A DNA stretch of 64,000 nucleotides from Chondrilla cf. caribensis (taxonomy: Eukaryota; Porifera; Demospongiae; Chondrillida; Chondrillidae): positions 3,521,674 through 3,585,673 of the forward strand of contig OZ026559.1 in NCBI GenBank assembly GCA_964020155.1, in the 5' to 3' direction. Positions 11,204-22,863 of this stretch are shown piece after piece. The position numbers were made by a program, and so were the translations under genes. The notes below the pieces were generated by a model. That model was not told the origin of the DNA. It did no database searches and saw only the letters and a program-made list of their open reading frames with translations. How positions within the stretch are numbered: the stretch's first letter is position 1; every line of letters begins with the position of its first letter.

Positions 11204-11535
11204 AAACAAGTAATTCGAGTTCAAAACACGTGGGGCTGCTGCACTCAAACTACTCGGCATCTTTCTTAGGTGCAGAAGTACCTTCACTGAAGTTATGTTC
11301 AGCGGAGCTTCAGTGCACGAATTCTAGCCCAATTTGCAATTGTTGGCGTTCGAAATCGGCCATCTTTCCTTTGTGCAATATAAATTATTATATTATATAT
11401 TCATTGTTATGGTTACACATAGGAATACGTATTATATATATATATATATATATATCATATATATCAGACGAGCATAACATATCCGAAGTCAAAATGAAAA
11501 CAATATAGGGGCTACCTGCTGAAGCCCCTAAAAAT
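11204..11535 (+). mobile_element. Hairpin-ended 330-bp repeat, copy 1
   Basis: This is one of three copies (29475-29803 and 54279-54613). It starts AAACAAGTAATTCGAG, shares a middle section (ACGAATTCTAGCCCAATTT, TTCGAAATCGGCCATCTTT) and ends in GGGGCTACCTGCTGAAGCCCC, a hairpin, then TAAAAAT. Copies 1 and 2 have the complete 3' hairpin. No protein is encoded. It is a non-autonomous element of unassigned class. Confidence 0.65.
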
Positions 11536-12092
11536 TAATGTCTAAGTGCATACCTTAACCAGTGTATATGATATTGCAATAACCGTGACAATGAAGAAAA
11601 GGACTGAAAAGAGAGTTTTGGTAGAAAAGCACCTTTTGGATACGTTCAATGGAATTCTCTAGCCATATGATTCCTATGGTTAGAGAATAGTAGGATTGTT
11701 ATGCAAAAATTAATTATGTTAAATCTTTTTTCAAATTGATGAAAGGATGTTTCCTGCTAAATAGGTCCAAACTTGTACGAAACACTACAAACATAATACT
11801 TACATAGCATGACTGCAATGTTAAGTTCCTATAGCCTAGGCACCTGTTGATCACATTGAACCCGACACATGACTAAAAGTGAAAACTTAGCAGAGAGGTA
11901 TTTTCAATTCAATTTTTGGTGTGGATGGTTTTAGTTTGAGAGTTATATTTCCGAGTAATCAAGAAGTGAAAGTGTAAACTCAGTAGAAGGGAAATGTCGT
12001 TAGCCAAACATGTTTGAAAGTTATATTTCCGATTATTGTCAGTCTCACATGTATATAGGAATAGGTTTTGAATGAACAGAACTGCTTTTGGG
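11536..12092 (+). promoter_or_regulatory. Upstream region of unit 6 with TATA box (type 3)
   Basis: The proximal part (about 11990-12092) matches the region before unit 9 (about 31440-31609). TATATAGG at 12052-12059 lies about 36 bp before the ATG at 12093; unit 9 has the same box at about 31568. The spacing implies a leader of only some ten bases and argues against the in-frame ATG at 12072, which is too close to the box. The distal part shows nothing recognisable. Confidence 0.5.
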
Positions 12093-14902
12093 ATGGATAC
12101 CGTACTGGTCAGAGTTACAGTGTTGCTCACAGTCTTTTCTACTTCAAGAGTGGTTTGTGGGGAATGTGTCATCAACAAGTTGTGCGATGATCCTACAGAA
12201 ATACTCGAATCCATCAAAGCTTATCCTGACAACTATCAACAACTCCTCAATGCCTTCCACCCCATCAATCAGGCTGAACCATCTGATGTTATCATAGCCT
12301 ACTTCATCAACTACACAGACACACTTCCTGAAGAGTGCTCACTTGGGACCTATCCATGGAGGACACATCCTGGAATAAACTCCAGCCATTTCAGAATGAT
12401 GTGGTACATGTGGACCACTACTCCTATTCGCTGTGTGGGAACGGATTACACTTTCTTGGAATTTGGTGAATATCTACCAACAATGAGTTTTTATTTTCTA
12501 TTCAACAAATCTTCACCTTTCTACCCACCATCACAAATCGCTTGCATCAAAACCCCACTCATTATCCCTGAAGATTATGGGATTTTAGGAGATGTTACTA
12601 CTCAGGTATGTATAATTATTATATATTGTGGTACTCAAACTTGAACATTGTGAGAGAGTGCATATTGCCAATTTTGTTCTATAAATCCAGTTGTTACATG
12701 ATTAGTTTAAAATCAAAGGACTGCATTTGCATGTTTTGGCTATTCCTCACTTTAAAGTGGATCATATTATACTGCAACAACGGGATCCCATTATCTGCTG
12801 GATTTATGTTCGTTGACAAGTATAAAATAATTACATCACTGACCCCTCATTGAAAAATGTTGAAAAATGGCAAATTTGTCCTTATATATGAATTGTTATA
12901 ATTATATTCATGACCATGATGTCATCAACACTCATACAAATACAGTGGAACCTCTCTATAAAGGACACATTGGGACCATAATTTTAATCCTTATTACAGA
13001 GGTTTCCTCAATTCAGAGGTCATTTGATACACTACAGTACTACACTGGGACACAGAATGGTGTCCTTTTTATAGAGGTTTCCACATTTCAGAGGTTTGTA
13101 ATAGAGAGGTTCCGGTGTATATGCATTGACCAAGAAGTTAACAGTGCCTTGTATTCAGTTTCTGTATAACCAGGGTTCCATATACAGTGAATTCACATTA
13201 ATCCACCACCACAATATCCGCCAAAACTCTTAATCTGCCACAATTTCCCAATACCAATATAATGTACCAATACCAATGAATATCCAGTTAATCTGCCAAA
13301 CTCTTCAAACCACCAGACTCTTTGCAGTGAGCAAATTGCAGGGAACAAATTGCGGTGGATTAATGAGTATTCACTGTATAAATTTGAAATAGTGAACAAC
13401 CCTTACCGGTTAGAGCTCGAAGATGAAAAAAGGTGACCGACTTCCATACAGTTACAGATACAATTGTTGAACGAGTATGACTTGGCCTCATACTTTGGCA
13501 ACTCAAGGTCAAAAGTGACCATTAAATTGTGAAATTGGTTCTAGTTAGGCATTTATCATGGTGTAAAATGTCGTTTTCTATTCTTTTAAAATGATTTCAA
13601 GATTTAACTACTTTCTCTTATGTGTTAAAATGACTATACACAACAATTCTGACGTCCTTAATGAGTTTAGTGCCATTATTCTTAATCATTATTATAATAT
13701 ACTCACATGTAACCAATATAATTAAGTGTATAACCCATCAATATTGTTATGAAATGTAACATTATTCCATTATTAAAAGTTAACCAATCTAGTATTATTT
13801 ATTACAATTGTAATTGTAATTGTAATTACAATTGTAATTGTAATTGTAATTACAATTTGTTATCAATGCCTTCTCAAATGTATGTATATATATACACACA
13901 TATATAATGCAGATATTGTCAACAATTTCAAGACAGCTACAAATACAATATGAAGAGAAATCATCAGGATTGCTGTACATGCACTTGAGCTATGAGAAGT
14001 GGCCTCAATATGATGTTCGGCTTTACAACTATATGCCTCAAGGAGGTAAACATGATGGTTTGACAGGTAGTGGATTCTATACCCTAATAGTTACTCTCAT
14101 ATTCTTAGCTCCCTTCCTACTCTACACCAAGGGAGGACAACTGATCAAGAGTCTACAAAGAAGTAGGAGCAAAGCTAAAGTACCATTCTTCTGGGCTGTA
14201 GCAAGTCTTTCTCATGTCTTCAACATTTACATGATACTCAAATTTCTCATAATTACATGTCATCCATATAGACCACCTGGTGTCAGGATACACAACTGTA
14301 CTTATGCAAGCATCGCTTCAGGGTATCTTGTCACTTTGAGTATACTAGTTGCCTACATTCACAGTAAGTACATCACATTACCCATTCCCAAGACGTGGAG
14401 CATATTTAAAAGTTGTGGAAGAAAACAACACAGAATCATTACAACAATATCTCTTTGGGGGATCTACATGAGTGTAGTGGGTCTATTAGAATGTCTTCCA
14501 TTTCAGCTCTTGTTAGTGAGTGCTAATCCACACTTGTACGGATTTGCTATTCTCACAGTGTGGTGTGCAATGTTTGTATGCATCATCATAACATCCATTC
14601 CCTTCACAATTGATCAAATCTTCATCAAAGAAGAGGAATACAGAATCACACCAAAACAAGCACTTCAACAGATACTAGTACTCATGTTTATAGCAGTACT
14701 AGTCTTTGGATTTGGATCACTAACATTCAGTATTACACTTGTACTCCATTTGAGTAAATATGGAGAAGAGACTCAAAGTTTCACAAAGTCGGTCTACTTT
14801 GTACTACGCTACACTGCCCCACCAATAACATCATGGATGGTACAGGTGTTGTATCACAAAGTGAAAGAGAAAATGCGACAAATTGTCTCATCCAACCAGT
14901 GA
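12093..14902 (+). CDS. Unit 6: 7TM receptor-like membrane protein, two exons
   Basis: Exons 12093-12605 (CAG|GTATGT) and 13913-14902 (TGCAG|ATATTG) join in phase 0 for 500 residues. The signal peptide is MDTVLVRVTVLLTVFSTSRV, followed by Cys-Val-Ile-Asn-Lys-Leu-Cys. The ectodomain second half is the TPIRCVGTDY type shared with units 9, 12 and 15. Exon 2 begins ILSTISRQLQ and has seven helices with the conserved SRSKAKVPFFW loop and FTIDQIFIKEEEYRITPKQA loop. The tail KEKMRQIVSSNQ matches unit 15 rather than unit 9. The 1.3 kb intron holds two MITEs (12943-13117, 13185-13376). Function is unknown. Confidence 0.8.
12943..13117. mobile_element. 175-bp TA-flanked MITE in unit 6 intron
   Basis: The ends are CAGTGGAACCTCTCTAT and, inverted, CACCGGAACCTCTCTAT, with TA on both sides (12941-12942, 13118-13119). 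Internal GAGGTTTCC motifs repeat. The paralogous unit 9 intron reads through the site near 32465-32490 without it, so it inserted after the unit 6/unit 9 duplication. TIR and TA target fit Tc1/mariner-type MITEs. Confidence 0.8.
13185..13376. mobile_element. 192-bp TA-flanked MITE in unit 6 intron
   Basis: Inverted ends share CAGTGAAT and CATTAATCCACC, and TA flanks each side. A diverged copy sits at the same place in the unit 9 intron (32539-32713), so this insertion predates the duplication, unlike its neighbour at 12943. Confidence 0.75.
13800..13858. repeat. Palindromic ATTGTA repeat
   Basis: Repeats of a six-base ATTGTA unit switch orientation three times, so the tract can fold back on itself. 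It lies 55 bp upstream of the unit 6 exon-2 acceptor. The other type-3 introns lack it. Confidence 0.8.
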
Positions 14903-16924
14903 AGTATTGCTGTTACAGAGGTCTAGCAGTACATTATGTATCTTGGTTAGGCGGAAACAAGAACTAGTAAGAACTATAATATTACAAGGTCATGATAATA
15001 TATAGCATGGCATGATCCGTATCATCTTATTTTGTTTTGATTTGACTTAGAATGTGAACAACAGGGATTACTATGTTTGCTTAGTTAAATTAATGGCCAG
15101 ACAAGGCATAATAAGGTCTTAATCTCTTATGGTCTTAGATGCTATCTTATTGGTATTTGTGCTCATTCCTGAGTTAGTCTAATATATTATGTAATTAGTT
15201 TACTCATTATTATTTGCATTATTAGTTCAAGGTTGGATCTAGAATAATTGCTTGGAGAACGCCCTTGGTGGAGGTTAAAATTTCATTGTATCATGCATAC
15301 GTCATACCTCATTTCTATAATATAGCATTTTGCTGTATGGCAATAATATTATTAGAATATTAATATTATATGTGTACTTAGATAATGTACACTCAAAGAG
15401 TATATGACATACACCACATGCATGTCTCACTGATCGAGTGTAACAACATGAACATTAAAATTTCGATGATCAGACTCTAATATTGTTGTCATTAAATGTG
15501 CAACTATAAATATCAATTAAGTAATGTACGGTAACACTTGACTTCTATCAAATAGGTCCATGTAAAACCTATCAAGTTCTCTCTCATACACTATACCTTA
15601 TTATATTATAGCAATTTGCTGTATGACTAATAATATTATTAGAATATTTATATTATATGTGTACTTAGACAATGTACACTCAATGAGTATATTACGACAT
15701 ACATCACATGCATATCTCACTGATCGAGTGTAATAACATGCACATTAAAATTTCCATGATCAGACTCTAGTGTTGTTGTCATTAACCGTGCAACTATTAC
15801 TAATATCAATTAAGTACTGTACGTACAGTAGCACTTGATTTCTATCAAATAGGTTCATGTAAAACCTATCAAGTTCTCTCAAAGTCTGCCATTCTGCCAA
15901 AAAAACATAAAACTAGGTGTGCAATTTGTGCAGAACCTTGCTAAGGAAGAAAAGTAGATCTAGTCTACATAGACGTATATATATTAACTTAAACAATTGT
16001 ATTGCAATATTAGGTAACTTTTGAAAGAAAAAAAAAACAAAAAAACAGCACTTCCATGTCATGCGCATGCCCTCATGCCATGACGTCATATAACATGTGC
16101 AAATGGCTGACAAGATGGACGTCATCATGGCCAGCCAATTCTAGGTCCTGAACGACGTTACGGCATACCCTACTTAAGCCGAAAGGAAAGTGAACAATCG
16201 TTATGCAAAATTTTTAGATAACTTGCTTGTTCACGTTTTAAGAGTTCTGGTAATCGCATAGCAAGAAAAGTGCCACCGTGAAGGAAAGAAATGTGAGTTG
16301 CCTTTTCTTAAGCGTTGCGCAAACTCCAGGTTGTCTGTACGAACGTTCGTTACTTTATTCTGTAGCACGCCGATGCCCGCTCACACCAGTATCGACCAAT
16401 ATCGAATTTCGTTCACGAGCACTTTGAAACTCTCGGCGAAAGAAAGCACAAATGGGACAAAATCTAGAATTTTTAACCCGGAAAAATGCTATCAATCTAA
16501 AAACCCTTTGATAGGTCAATGAGTTATTTGGGCACTCATGTTATGGTTTACCTAAGGGATGTGTGAGGGGATGGTGTTACAGGTTGGCTACACATTGCAT
16601 ATTATGTGAGTGGCTGATTAGAAACTGGTGGTACAGTTTATCTATCAGGTCATTTACATCTCTGCATGGCCATAATGACATTTAACATCTCTGGCTATAA
16701 TCTTAGAAATCCTGATTTAATTGCAATTTATAACTATACATGCAGTAAATAAAAGTAGGAAATTATAAAATCACATAATGTGCATATCACCATAGGAACA
16801 TGCTAAGAGAATTATGCACCGCTTGACAAAGCAACAGCCCTGTATCAACAAAATTATTGGTTTTCACATAGACCTGAAAGGTGTGGAAGGAGGTCCCAGC
16901 AGACTGTGGTAGAGGACTAGCAAA
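14903..16924. other. Spacer after unit 6: shared 3' flank, duplication, GC-richer patch
   Basis: The first 500 bp resemble the 3' flank of unit 15 (57564-58090). A direct duplication lies at 15320-15880 (listed separately). Around 16140-16520 the base composition is richer in G+C and CpG than the surroundings, with a 74-codon ORF at 16298 that I cannot link to any protein. No gene is supported. Confidence 0.4.
15320..15880. repeat. Tandem direct duplication (two ~270-bp copies)
   Basis: Copy 1 (about 15320-15583) and copy 2 (about 15605-15880) both run from 'gctgtatg' through 'cactgatcgagtgtaa' to 'aacctatcaagttctctc', with scattered differences. A partial third copy is at about 57985-58095 after unit 15. 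Confidence 0.75.
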
Positions 16925-17082
16925 ATGAGTCTTGTCCACATCTGTGTTCTTCTTTGTGTGCTTGGAGCAAACAGTGGTGGAATGATGGGCTACCTCACTG
17001 TTGTATCAGTAAGCTGGACAAGTAAAATTACAGTTACCTCACAAGCTGTTCAACATCCTACAATACCATTCCACTGTAAACG
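16925..17082 (+). other. Possible orphan signal-peptide exon
   Basis: An ATG opens MSLVHICVLLCVLGANSGG, a good signal peptide, and continues about 33 residues to HCK. GTGAGTG follows at about 17083 and would make a sound splice donor. No matching second exon was found, and the sequence is not the receptor family's exon 1. It could be the first exon of a lost or very small gene, or chance. Downstream sequence (17110-17280) recurs near 20960-21125 and 49897. Confidence 0.3.
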
Positions 17083-17321
17083 TGAGTGCATTTCCGGTTG
17101 CATTTCATTTGTGAGTAAATTTAGGGAAGCAAATTCGACCAATGAAATGACAGAAACCCTAGCAGTGATTCTTGTAATGCTCTCAGTAACATAATATCAT
17201 TCATGATTGACAATGAAAATGGGTAAACGGAGTAGTAAATTTGCAGAACATATAATGCATTTTCATTTTAATAGCCCTTTAAAGTGTTCATTGTTTAGCA
17301 AGGAAATGTCTCAGAGGTGCA

Positions 17322-17324
<3 letters not shown>

Positions 17325-17392
<68 letters not shown>

Positions 17393-17394
17393 TA
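17325..17394. repeat. (TA)n microsatellite
   Basis: Long TA run upstream of unit 7, interrupted only near its right end. Related upstream regions of units 8 and 14 lack it. Confidence 0.9.
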
Positions 17395-17617
17395 TAAATG
17401 TACCACAATATGATAATAGTATTATACATTACACATAACATCTATATAAAGTTTTATTACTCTATGATACTCAAGTGTGCAACAATAGTATGGTCATACT
17501 ATACATTAAATATTGTACATACCACATAAAACCTTTGCTATTGACATTATACTATCATTTGTATTCTCAAAGGTATCTTCCTGGATGATACTGATCTTGA
17601 TTCATAAGTTTCAACAG

Positions 17618-17687
17618 GTGAGTAGCTAAGTAGGCGTTAGTGGTTGATCTTGGTTTAATTTAGATATTCATTATAATTGTTGTTTAG
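17618..17687 (+). other. Probable 5'-UTR intron of unit 7
   Basis: AACAG|GTGAGTAG opens and TTGTTTAG closes a 70-bp stretch ending eight bases before the ATG. Unit 14 has the same arrangement (50174-50243) and unit 8 a version at 25889-25976. Conservation of both splice signals in all three type-B genes supports a real leader intron; the exact acceptor is inferred. Confidence 0.5.
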
Positions 17688-17694
17688 CAAGAAA

Positions 17695-19469
17695 ATGTCT
17701 CAGAGGTGGATTGTAACTATTTCAGTGGTACTGTCACTTGTTGCCGTGAGTGGAGTTGTCCTCGGGGGATGGGTCCATCCTGACTGTCGTGATACCTACA
17801 AAATAATGAATTCCATCAAAGGGGATCCTGACAACTATCAACAACTCCTTAATGCCTTCTATCCCATCAATTGGGCTAAACCATCTAGTGTCATCATAGC
17901 CTACTTCACCAACTACACAGACTCACTTCCCGAAGAGTGCTCACTTGGGACCTATCCATGGAGGACATACCCAGGGATAAACTACAATTATCACAACATA
18001 TATTGGTATATGTGGACCACTACAATGATTTTTGACATTGCCTCCAGTACATCATTGATTGAATTTGGTGAATACCTCCCAACTGTAACCTATAACCGGC
18101 TGTTCAACAAAACTTCACCTTTTGTCCTGCCTACACAAATTGCGTGCATTAAAATACCATTGAAATGTAGGGAAAGGGGAGATCTTGGTACAGTCACCAC
18201 ACAAGTGAGTTTTTTGCATAAAGCATGCTATTTGTCATTGACCAAATGTGTATTTTAGGTGTACTTCTAGTTAATAGTGTGCATATAATATCATTACAAT
18301 AACTACATAACTTACAGCACTCTATTTCAATTAAGATCAATAGGAGAAAACCCTATATATGAGACTAATGAACTATTATAGGTGTTGGTGAAATTTTTCA
18401 TCCTTACAGTGTGTAAATGACACAGATTTTTCATTAAATTTTATACTAACAGATAAAATCAATCATATCACAAGCGGAGCACCAGTCAAAAGTTACGGAC
18501 AGCAGCAAACTAACAAGAGTGGTTTATGAGTCACTCGCCCAAGACCGTCCAGTGGTAGATGTTCGGACCAGGGATCATTGGCAATCACTCAGTCATTATC
18601 GTCGCTCACATAATAAACAAACAAATAAGAATGCTGGCTGCATTGCTTTATTTCTGTCGTTGATTGGAGCACCTTACATACTCCATATCATTGGTAGAAA
18701 TCAGCTGAATGGTCTACAAAAAAGTAGGAGCAAAGCTAAAGTACCATTTTTCTGGGATGTAGCTAGTCTTGCTCATGTCTTCAATATTTACATGGCAGCC
18801 AAAATGCTGACAGTAGCCTGTAATAAAAATTACCTTACAGGATATTCTAAACATAGAGAAGAGGCTTGTTTCTGGACTATTACAGCATACATACTTGTGC
18901 TCATTGAAAGTGGCATTGTAGCCTACATTCACAGCAAATGCATTACATTTCCCATTCCTCAAACATGGAGCATATTTACAAAATTTTGTGGAATAAAACA
19001 ACACCGAATCATTACAACAATATCTCTTTGGGGGATCTACATGAGTGTAGCGGTTCTTTTAGGATGTCTTCCATTTCAATTCTTGTTAGTGAGTGCTAAT
19101 CCACACTTGTATGGATTTGGCATTCTCACAGTGTGGTATGCAATGTTTGTATGCATCATCATAACATCCATTCCCTTCACAATTGATCAAATCTTCATCA
19201 AAGAAGAGGAATACAGAATCACACCAAAACAAGCATTTCGACAGATACTTCTACTCATGTTCATAGCAGTACTAGTCTTTGGATTTGGATCACTAACTTT
19301 CAGTATTACACTGGTACTACATTTGAGTAAATATGGAGAAGAGACTCGGACATTCTCCTCCTCTCTGATATTTGTACTACATCATACACTTCTACCAATA
19401 GGAGCTTGGATCATCCGTAGAGTTGGAGTGAAAGTTAGAGAAATTGTACAACAGATGTTGAATGAATAA
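17695..19469 (+). CDS. Unit 7: type-B 7TM receptor-like membrane protein
   Basis: Exons 17695-18204 and 18453-19469 join in phase 0 for 508 residues. The last exon-1 codon is CAA, not CAG, before GTGAGT. The signal peptide region is MSQRWIVTISVVLSLVAVSGVVLGG, followed by one Cys (HPDC). The ectodomain second half (MIFDIASS..., PTQIACIKIPLKC) lacks the Trp-Cys of type A and has an extra Cys near the end. Exon 2 starts IKSIISQAEHQ, adds a polar segment with HYRRSHNKQTN before TM1, and ends VREIVQQMLNE. AATAAA overlaps the stop codon, and FW-D-VASLAHVF replaces the usual FWAVASLAHVF. Seven helices are retained. Function is unknown. Confidence 0.8.
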
Positions 19470-21199
19470 ACCTGCATCAGATAAGATCAACCTTAACTCT
19501 CAGCAATAACTGCATGCATTTAAGGGTACAATTAATATGATAAGTATAAATATGCACTTTCAATTGATTATGCAGTCAAAGTTTGTACAATACGCAACTC
19601 TACTTTTGGATTTATTTTATTATTCGATGTCTGTTTTGCATCAACTGGTATATTTAGATTTAGATTTAGATACATTAAACAAAATTTAATATATAATACA
19701 AATTAGATATGAAGTGACTGTTATTATTCACATTGTATGATAACATTTTTAAGTGCTTAATAGATAAATTTAACATATCGAACAGTACCATTTGCCCATT
19801 TGTAACATGCTCTATATGGATTTTTATCACCTAATTACATGCAATTATTATCTTAATATTAAATTGCTTTGTCTTCATTTGATTAAAAAGTCTTGCATGT
19901 TAAGTCCTTACGACATGCATTACTGCATGAACATTTCTATATTGTTGACTATTACATCTCTCTGAACTGCGGTAATCTTATCATGAAAGAACTGTAAGTG
20001 AACTAATAGAAGATACTTACTTAACAATACACAGTCCCTGTTGATCAGAGATCCCACAGATATCATATATCACATATACACACGGGCAGTCCCAGAAAAC
20101 ACTACTGCGTGCACTATTGACCAATGTTTATCTCATGCACTGAACTATAACAAATGAAATAATAAATTCATAACGACCAAGAATTAAGAAAAGATATTTC
20201 ATCATAAGTAACATTATGAAAATGGTAAAGACATACCATCCTCCCTTTCCAAGAATATATCATATATACATTTCATGTAGGGACACTGAGCAAGGAATTC
20301 TCCTATTACATGTTGTAATGGTGTGTGGAGGGTGTAATTACATCTTGTGAGAGTTATGACAGTTTATGATTGGCGTACAATTCTATCATCTGAAATGTCA
20401 ACAATATTAGCACAAGCTTCATTAGGAGAGTACATGCTACTCTGTCTGCAGTTGCATTGGAATTCATGTGTAGGTTCGCTTCAATGGGTTCAATTGTGAC
20501 TATTCAATTCCCAGCCATTCAACTTTGACTGCTATCGGACTTATGATGAATGTTTTAGTTTGTGTGTTAAGATTACTAGCACACGTGATCACCACAGAAG
20601 TTGAACAGGCAGTACAACAGATGTTGTTGGATGTACAGGCCAGATCTGATCCATGTGAACTTCTTTTCAACAAAATCTCTCCTCATTGACAACATATACA
20701 CATATACAACTATAATTCTGGGACTTCTGGCCAATTGTAGAAGCTGCAGTTACTGTACCCAGCTGTATTACTTCATTATGGAGATTAATATGTGTTGTTA
20801 TTAGTTTAAGGTTTAGTTGGCAGTGAATTTAATTAATTTTCTCATCATTGCTGTCTACATTCGAATTGCACCTTAATCACCCTCACTTGGGCATGGTTAA
20901 AGAACATGCGTGTCTCTAGCACACAGTTGGTCGTGTTCTGTGTATTTTTAAAATTCCCACAGTGAATATAATGGATGCAAATTCAACCAATGAAATGACA
21001 GAAACCTTGGTAATGATTCTCGTAATGCTCTTGGTAACAGATTATCAATCGTGATTGACATTGAAAATGAGTAAATGGAGTAGTGAATTTGCAGAACATT
21101 CAATGCATATTCATTTTGATAGCCCATTTGATTGTTCATATTCCTATGTATATCCATAATTTGGAAGTCTACTAACAAACAAAACTTACTAAATGCATG
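19470..21199. other. Spacer: 3' flank of unit 7, then upstream sequence of unit 8
   Basis: No gene is supported. From about 20690 to 21190 the sequence matches the upstream region of unit 14 (about 49640-49960) and part of 17110-17280, so it is the original 5' flank of unit 8, now separated from it by the transposon at 21200. The 67-codon ORF at 20601 contains 'cagtacaacagatgttg', recalling the end of type-B exon 2, and may be a tail remnant. Confidence 0.45.
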
Positions 21200-21236
21200 T
21201 ACGGTACATGTTACAAGAAACCTGAATTTTTCCGCA
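21200..21236 (+). repeat. Left terminal inverted repeat
   Basis: 37 bp identical to the reverse complement of 25672-25708. Beyond it both ends stay CpG-rich with shared short motifs such as TTTACGC and CCGCGGAG, but no long match. Confidence 0.9.
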
Positions 21237-21407
21237 ACGCTACGCGGTTAGCCAGCCCGGAAACCGGTGAACGTCCGCTAAAATTACCGCGGAGCGAGTT
21301 TACGCTGAATGCGGAACGTTTGTGTCCAGTCTGCGGAGTGTGTGTGCCCTGTCTGCGGAGATGTAGCGAGACGTCGGCCGCTTTCCCAGAAGGGCAACTC
21401 TAGCTAA

Positions 21408-21700
21408 CTACGTACGTACGTACGTACGTATATTTAGTACGTGTGTAAAAAGGAGCTCGTTATTATTGGCAGTGCGCATGTGTGCCTTTATTATAATAAT
21501 TGTTGATTGATAAAGGAGACTTTTGGAAGAAGACAGAGACATCGACTAGAGTCAGAGACCGCCTGAGTGAGGAGTATATACGTACGTACGCACGTACGTT
21601 CTAATTTGGATTGAACTTACGTAGTTACTACTGCTGCCAATAATAACTTCGGGATGCTGGGCTCAAATGCCTCTGGAATGAACTACGTATACGTACGTAC
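21408..21700. repeat. ACGT-repeat subterminal region
   Basis: Runs of TACG/CGTA occur at about 21411-21430, 21581-21600 and 21690-21700. A shorter one sits near the other end at about 25540-25553. They are self-complementary and could be transposase or host-factor sites; that role is inference. Confidence 0.5.
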
Positions 21701-21774
21701 TGTTACTGTACGCGAACATTTAAAGATTATATCAAGATAAACCATGCCAAAATGTACAAATAATAGAAGATAGC

Positions 21775-21867
21775 CATGCAGAAAAAAAGTAATTTAAAGT
21801 AAAAGTAAATAATAAATAAAGAATGCAGAAAAAAAGTAATTTAAAGTAAAAGTAAATAATAAATAAT
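21775..21867. repeat. 48-bp tandem duplication
   Basis: ATGCAGAAAAAAAGTAATTT and the following bases through AATAATAAATA occur twice, at 21775-21822 and 21823-21867, just beyond the stop codon of the BEN-like gene (in its 3' region). Confidence 0.9.
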
Positions 21868-21870
21868 AAC

Positions 21871-22863
21871 TTAAAAGGTAGTTACTTGGTTTTCAGGTTC
21901 TGTAATGGGCCTGGTCTTCCTGCACACCTCGTCGATGGCGTTTCTCATCTCTTTGTCAGCAGTTAGCTGAGTCTCCAGCCGTTGTAACGGATACTGCTGC
22001 ATGCAGGTAGTAAAAATGGCTTTTAGTTTGACTTGGTCCAAGGCGGTCTTTCCTTGTTTTCCTCTGCAATTACTGCCGCTTCTCTCCCGCAGTGTATAGA
22101 CCTGAGCTGCCAGCCGACCAGCAAGGTTTCTCCGTGATCGACAACCTTGCAGTGCAAGGTTTAGAACTTCAGTAGCAATCCCATAACTACTAATAGGGGG
22201 GCTAATGATATTAGCCCGAGAAGAGATGTCTTGGAGAACTGGGGTCGTCTGGGCATCTGAAAAGTTGTCCGGGCCGTACCAGTAAGGCATTGGCCCCGGT
22301 GTTGACATCTCCTGAGGTGGCGGTAGAGGAGCTGGTGGGAAGCAAGGTGGTAGGGGCTGCTGCTCCAAGGATTGAGGGAGAGGCGCTGCTGGGATGCTGG
22401 GCTGCAGTGAAGGCTGCTGCTCCAACGATTGAGGGTGAATGCACCTCTCTTTGACTTCATTCTTTAGAGCTGCTACCTCCTCCTCTAGGCTCTCCAGCCG
22501 GCACAGTCGAGCTTCCACTCGGGATACGGCGTCTAGAAGGTCGTCCAACTTCTCCAGCAAGGTGTCCCGTCCGTCCGTCCGTGTAGGCTGCGATGGGCCT
22601 GGGAGATCCACGTCCCGAGTTGTAGGTGCTGGGGCCGCCAGTTCGAATGTAAATGGCTCCTCATTGTCGTCTTGTCGGGGGTTCTCTGAAGAGCGAACTC
22701 CATCATTGATCACTTCTGCATCGTATGTCCTCTTTGACTTTCCCCAAGCAACCACGACTTTCTTCCCGACGGCAATAGTGCCCTTCTTCACTGCGCTCTT
22801 CTTCACCCACGAGGTTGTCCCCTTCGATCGTCCATCGCTCCACTTAACAAGGATTTTTTCCAT
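21871..22863 (-). CDS. BEN-domain-like DNA-binding protein inside the transposon
   Basis: A 330-residue ORF without an evident intron. Residues 1-60 (VKWSDGRSKGTTSWVKKSAV, then VGKKVVVAWGKSKRTYDAEV) resemble the small beta-barrel or tudor-like N terminus seen in some BEN proteins. Residues about 100-145 form a heptad-rich coiled coil (LLEKLDDLLDAVSRVEARL). A Pro/Gln-rich linker follows with an imperfect internal duplication (PQSLEQQP twice). Residues about 225-320 (ALQGCRSRRNLAGRLAAQVY, GKTALDQVKLKAIFTTCMQQ) fit a BEN domain. BEN domains bind DNA or recruit chromatin factors. It is transcribed away from the transposase, 273 bp apart. A role in transposition or host silencing is speculation. 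Confidence 0.65.
   Translation of the reverse strand: MEKILVKWSDGRSKGTTSWVKKSAVKKGTIAVGKKVVVAWGKSKRTYDAEVINDGVRSSENPRQDDNEEPFTFELAAPAPTTRDVDLPGPSQPTRTDGRDTLLEKLDDLLDAVSRVEARLCRLESLEEEVAALKNEVKERCIHPQSLEQQPSLQPSIPAAPLPQSLEQQPLPPCFPPAPLPPPQEMSTPGPMPYWYGPDNFSDAQTTPVLQDISSRANIISPPISSYGIATEVLNLALQGCRSRRNLAGRLAAQVYTLRERSGSNCRGKQGKTALDQVKLKAIFTTCMQQYPLQRLETQLTADKEMRNAIDEVCRKTRPITEPENQVTTF

Noticed and set aside
17677..17694. Extended N terminus for unit 7 starting before the ATG
   Set aside because: That start is a TTG and lies across the probable leader-intron acceptor; the ATG at 17695 gives a clean signal peptide. The same holds for unit 14.
21197..21403. 68-codon ORF at the left end of the transposon
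   Set aside because: It starts outside the terminal repeat and runs through subterminal CpG-rich repeats; open by composition.
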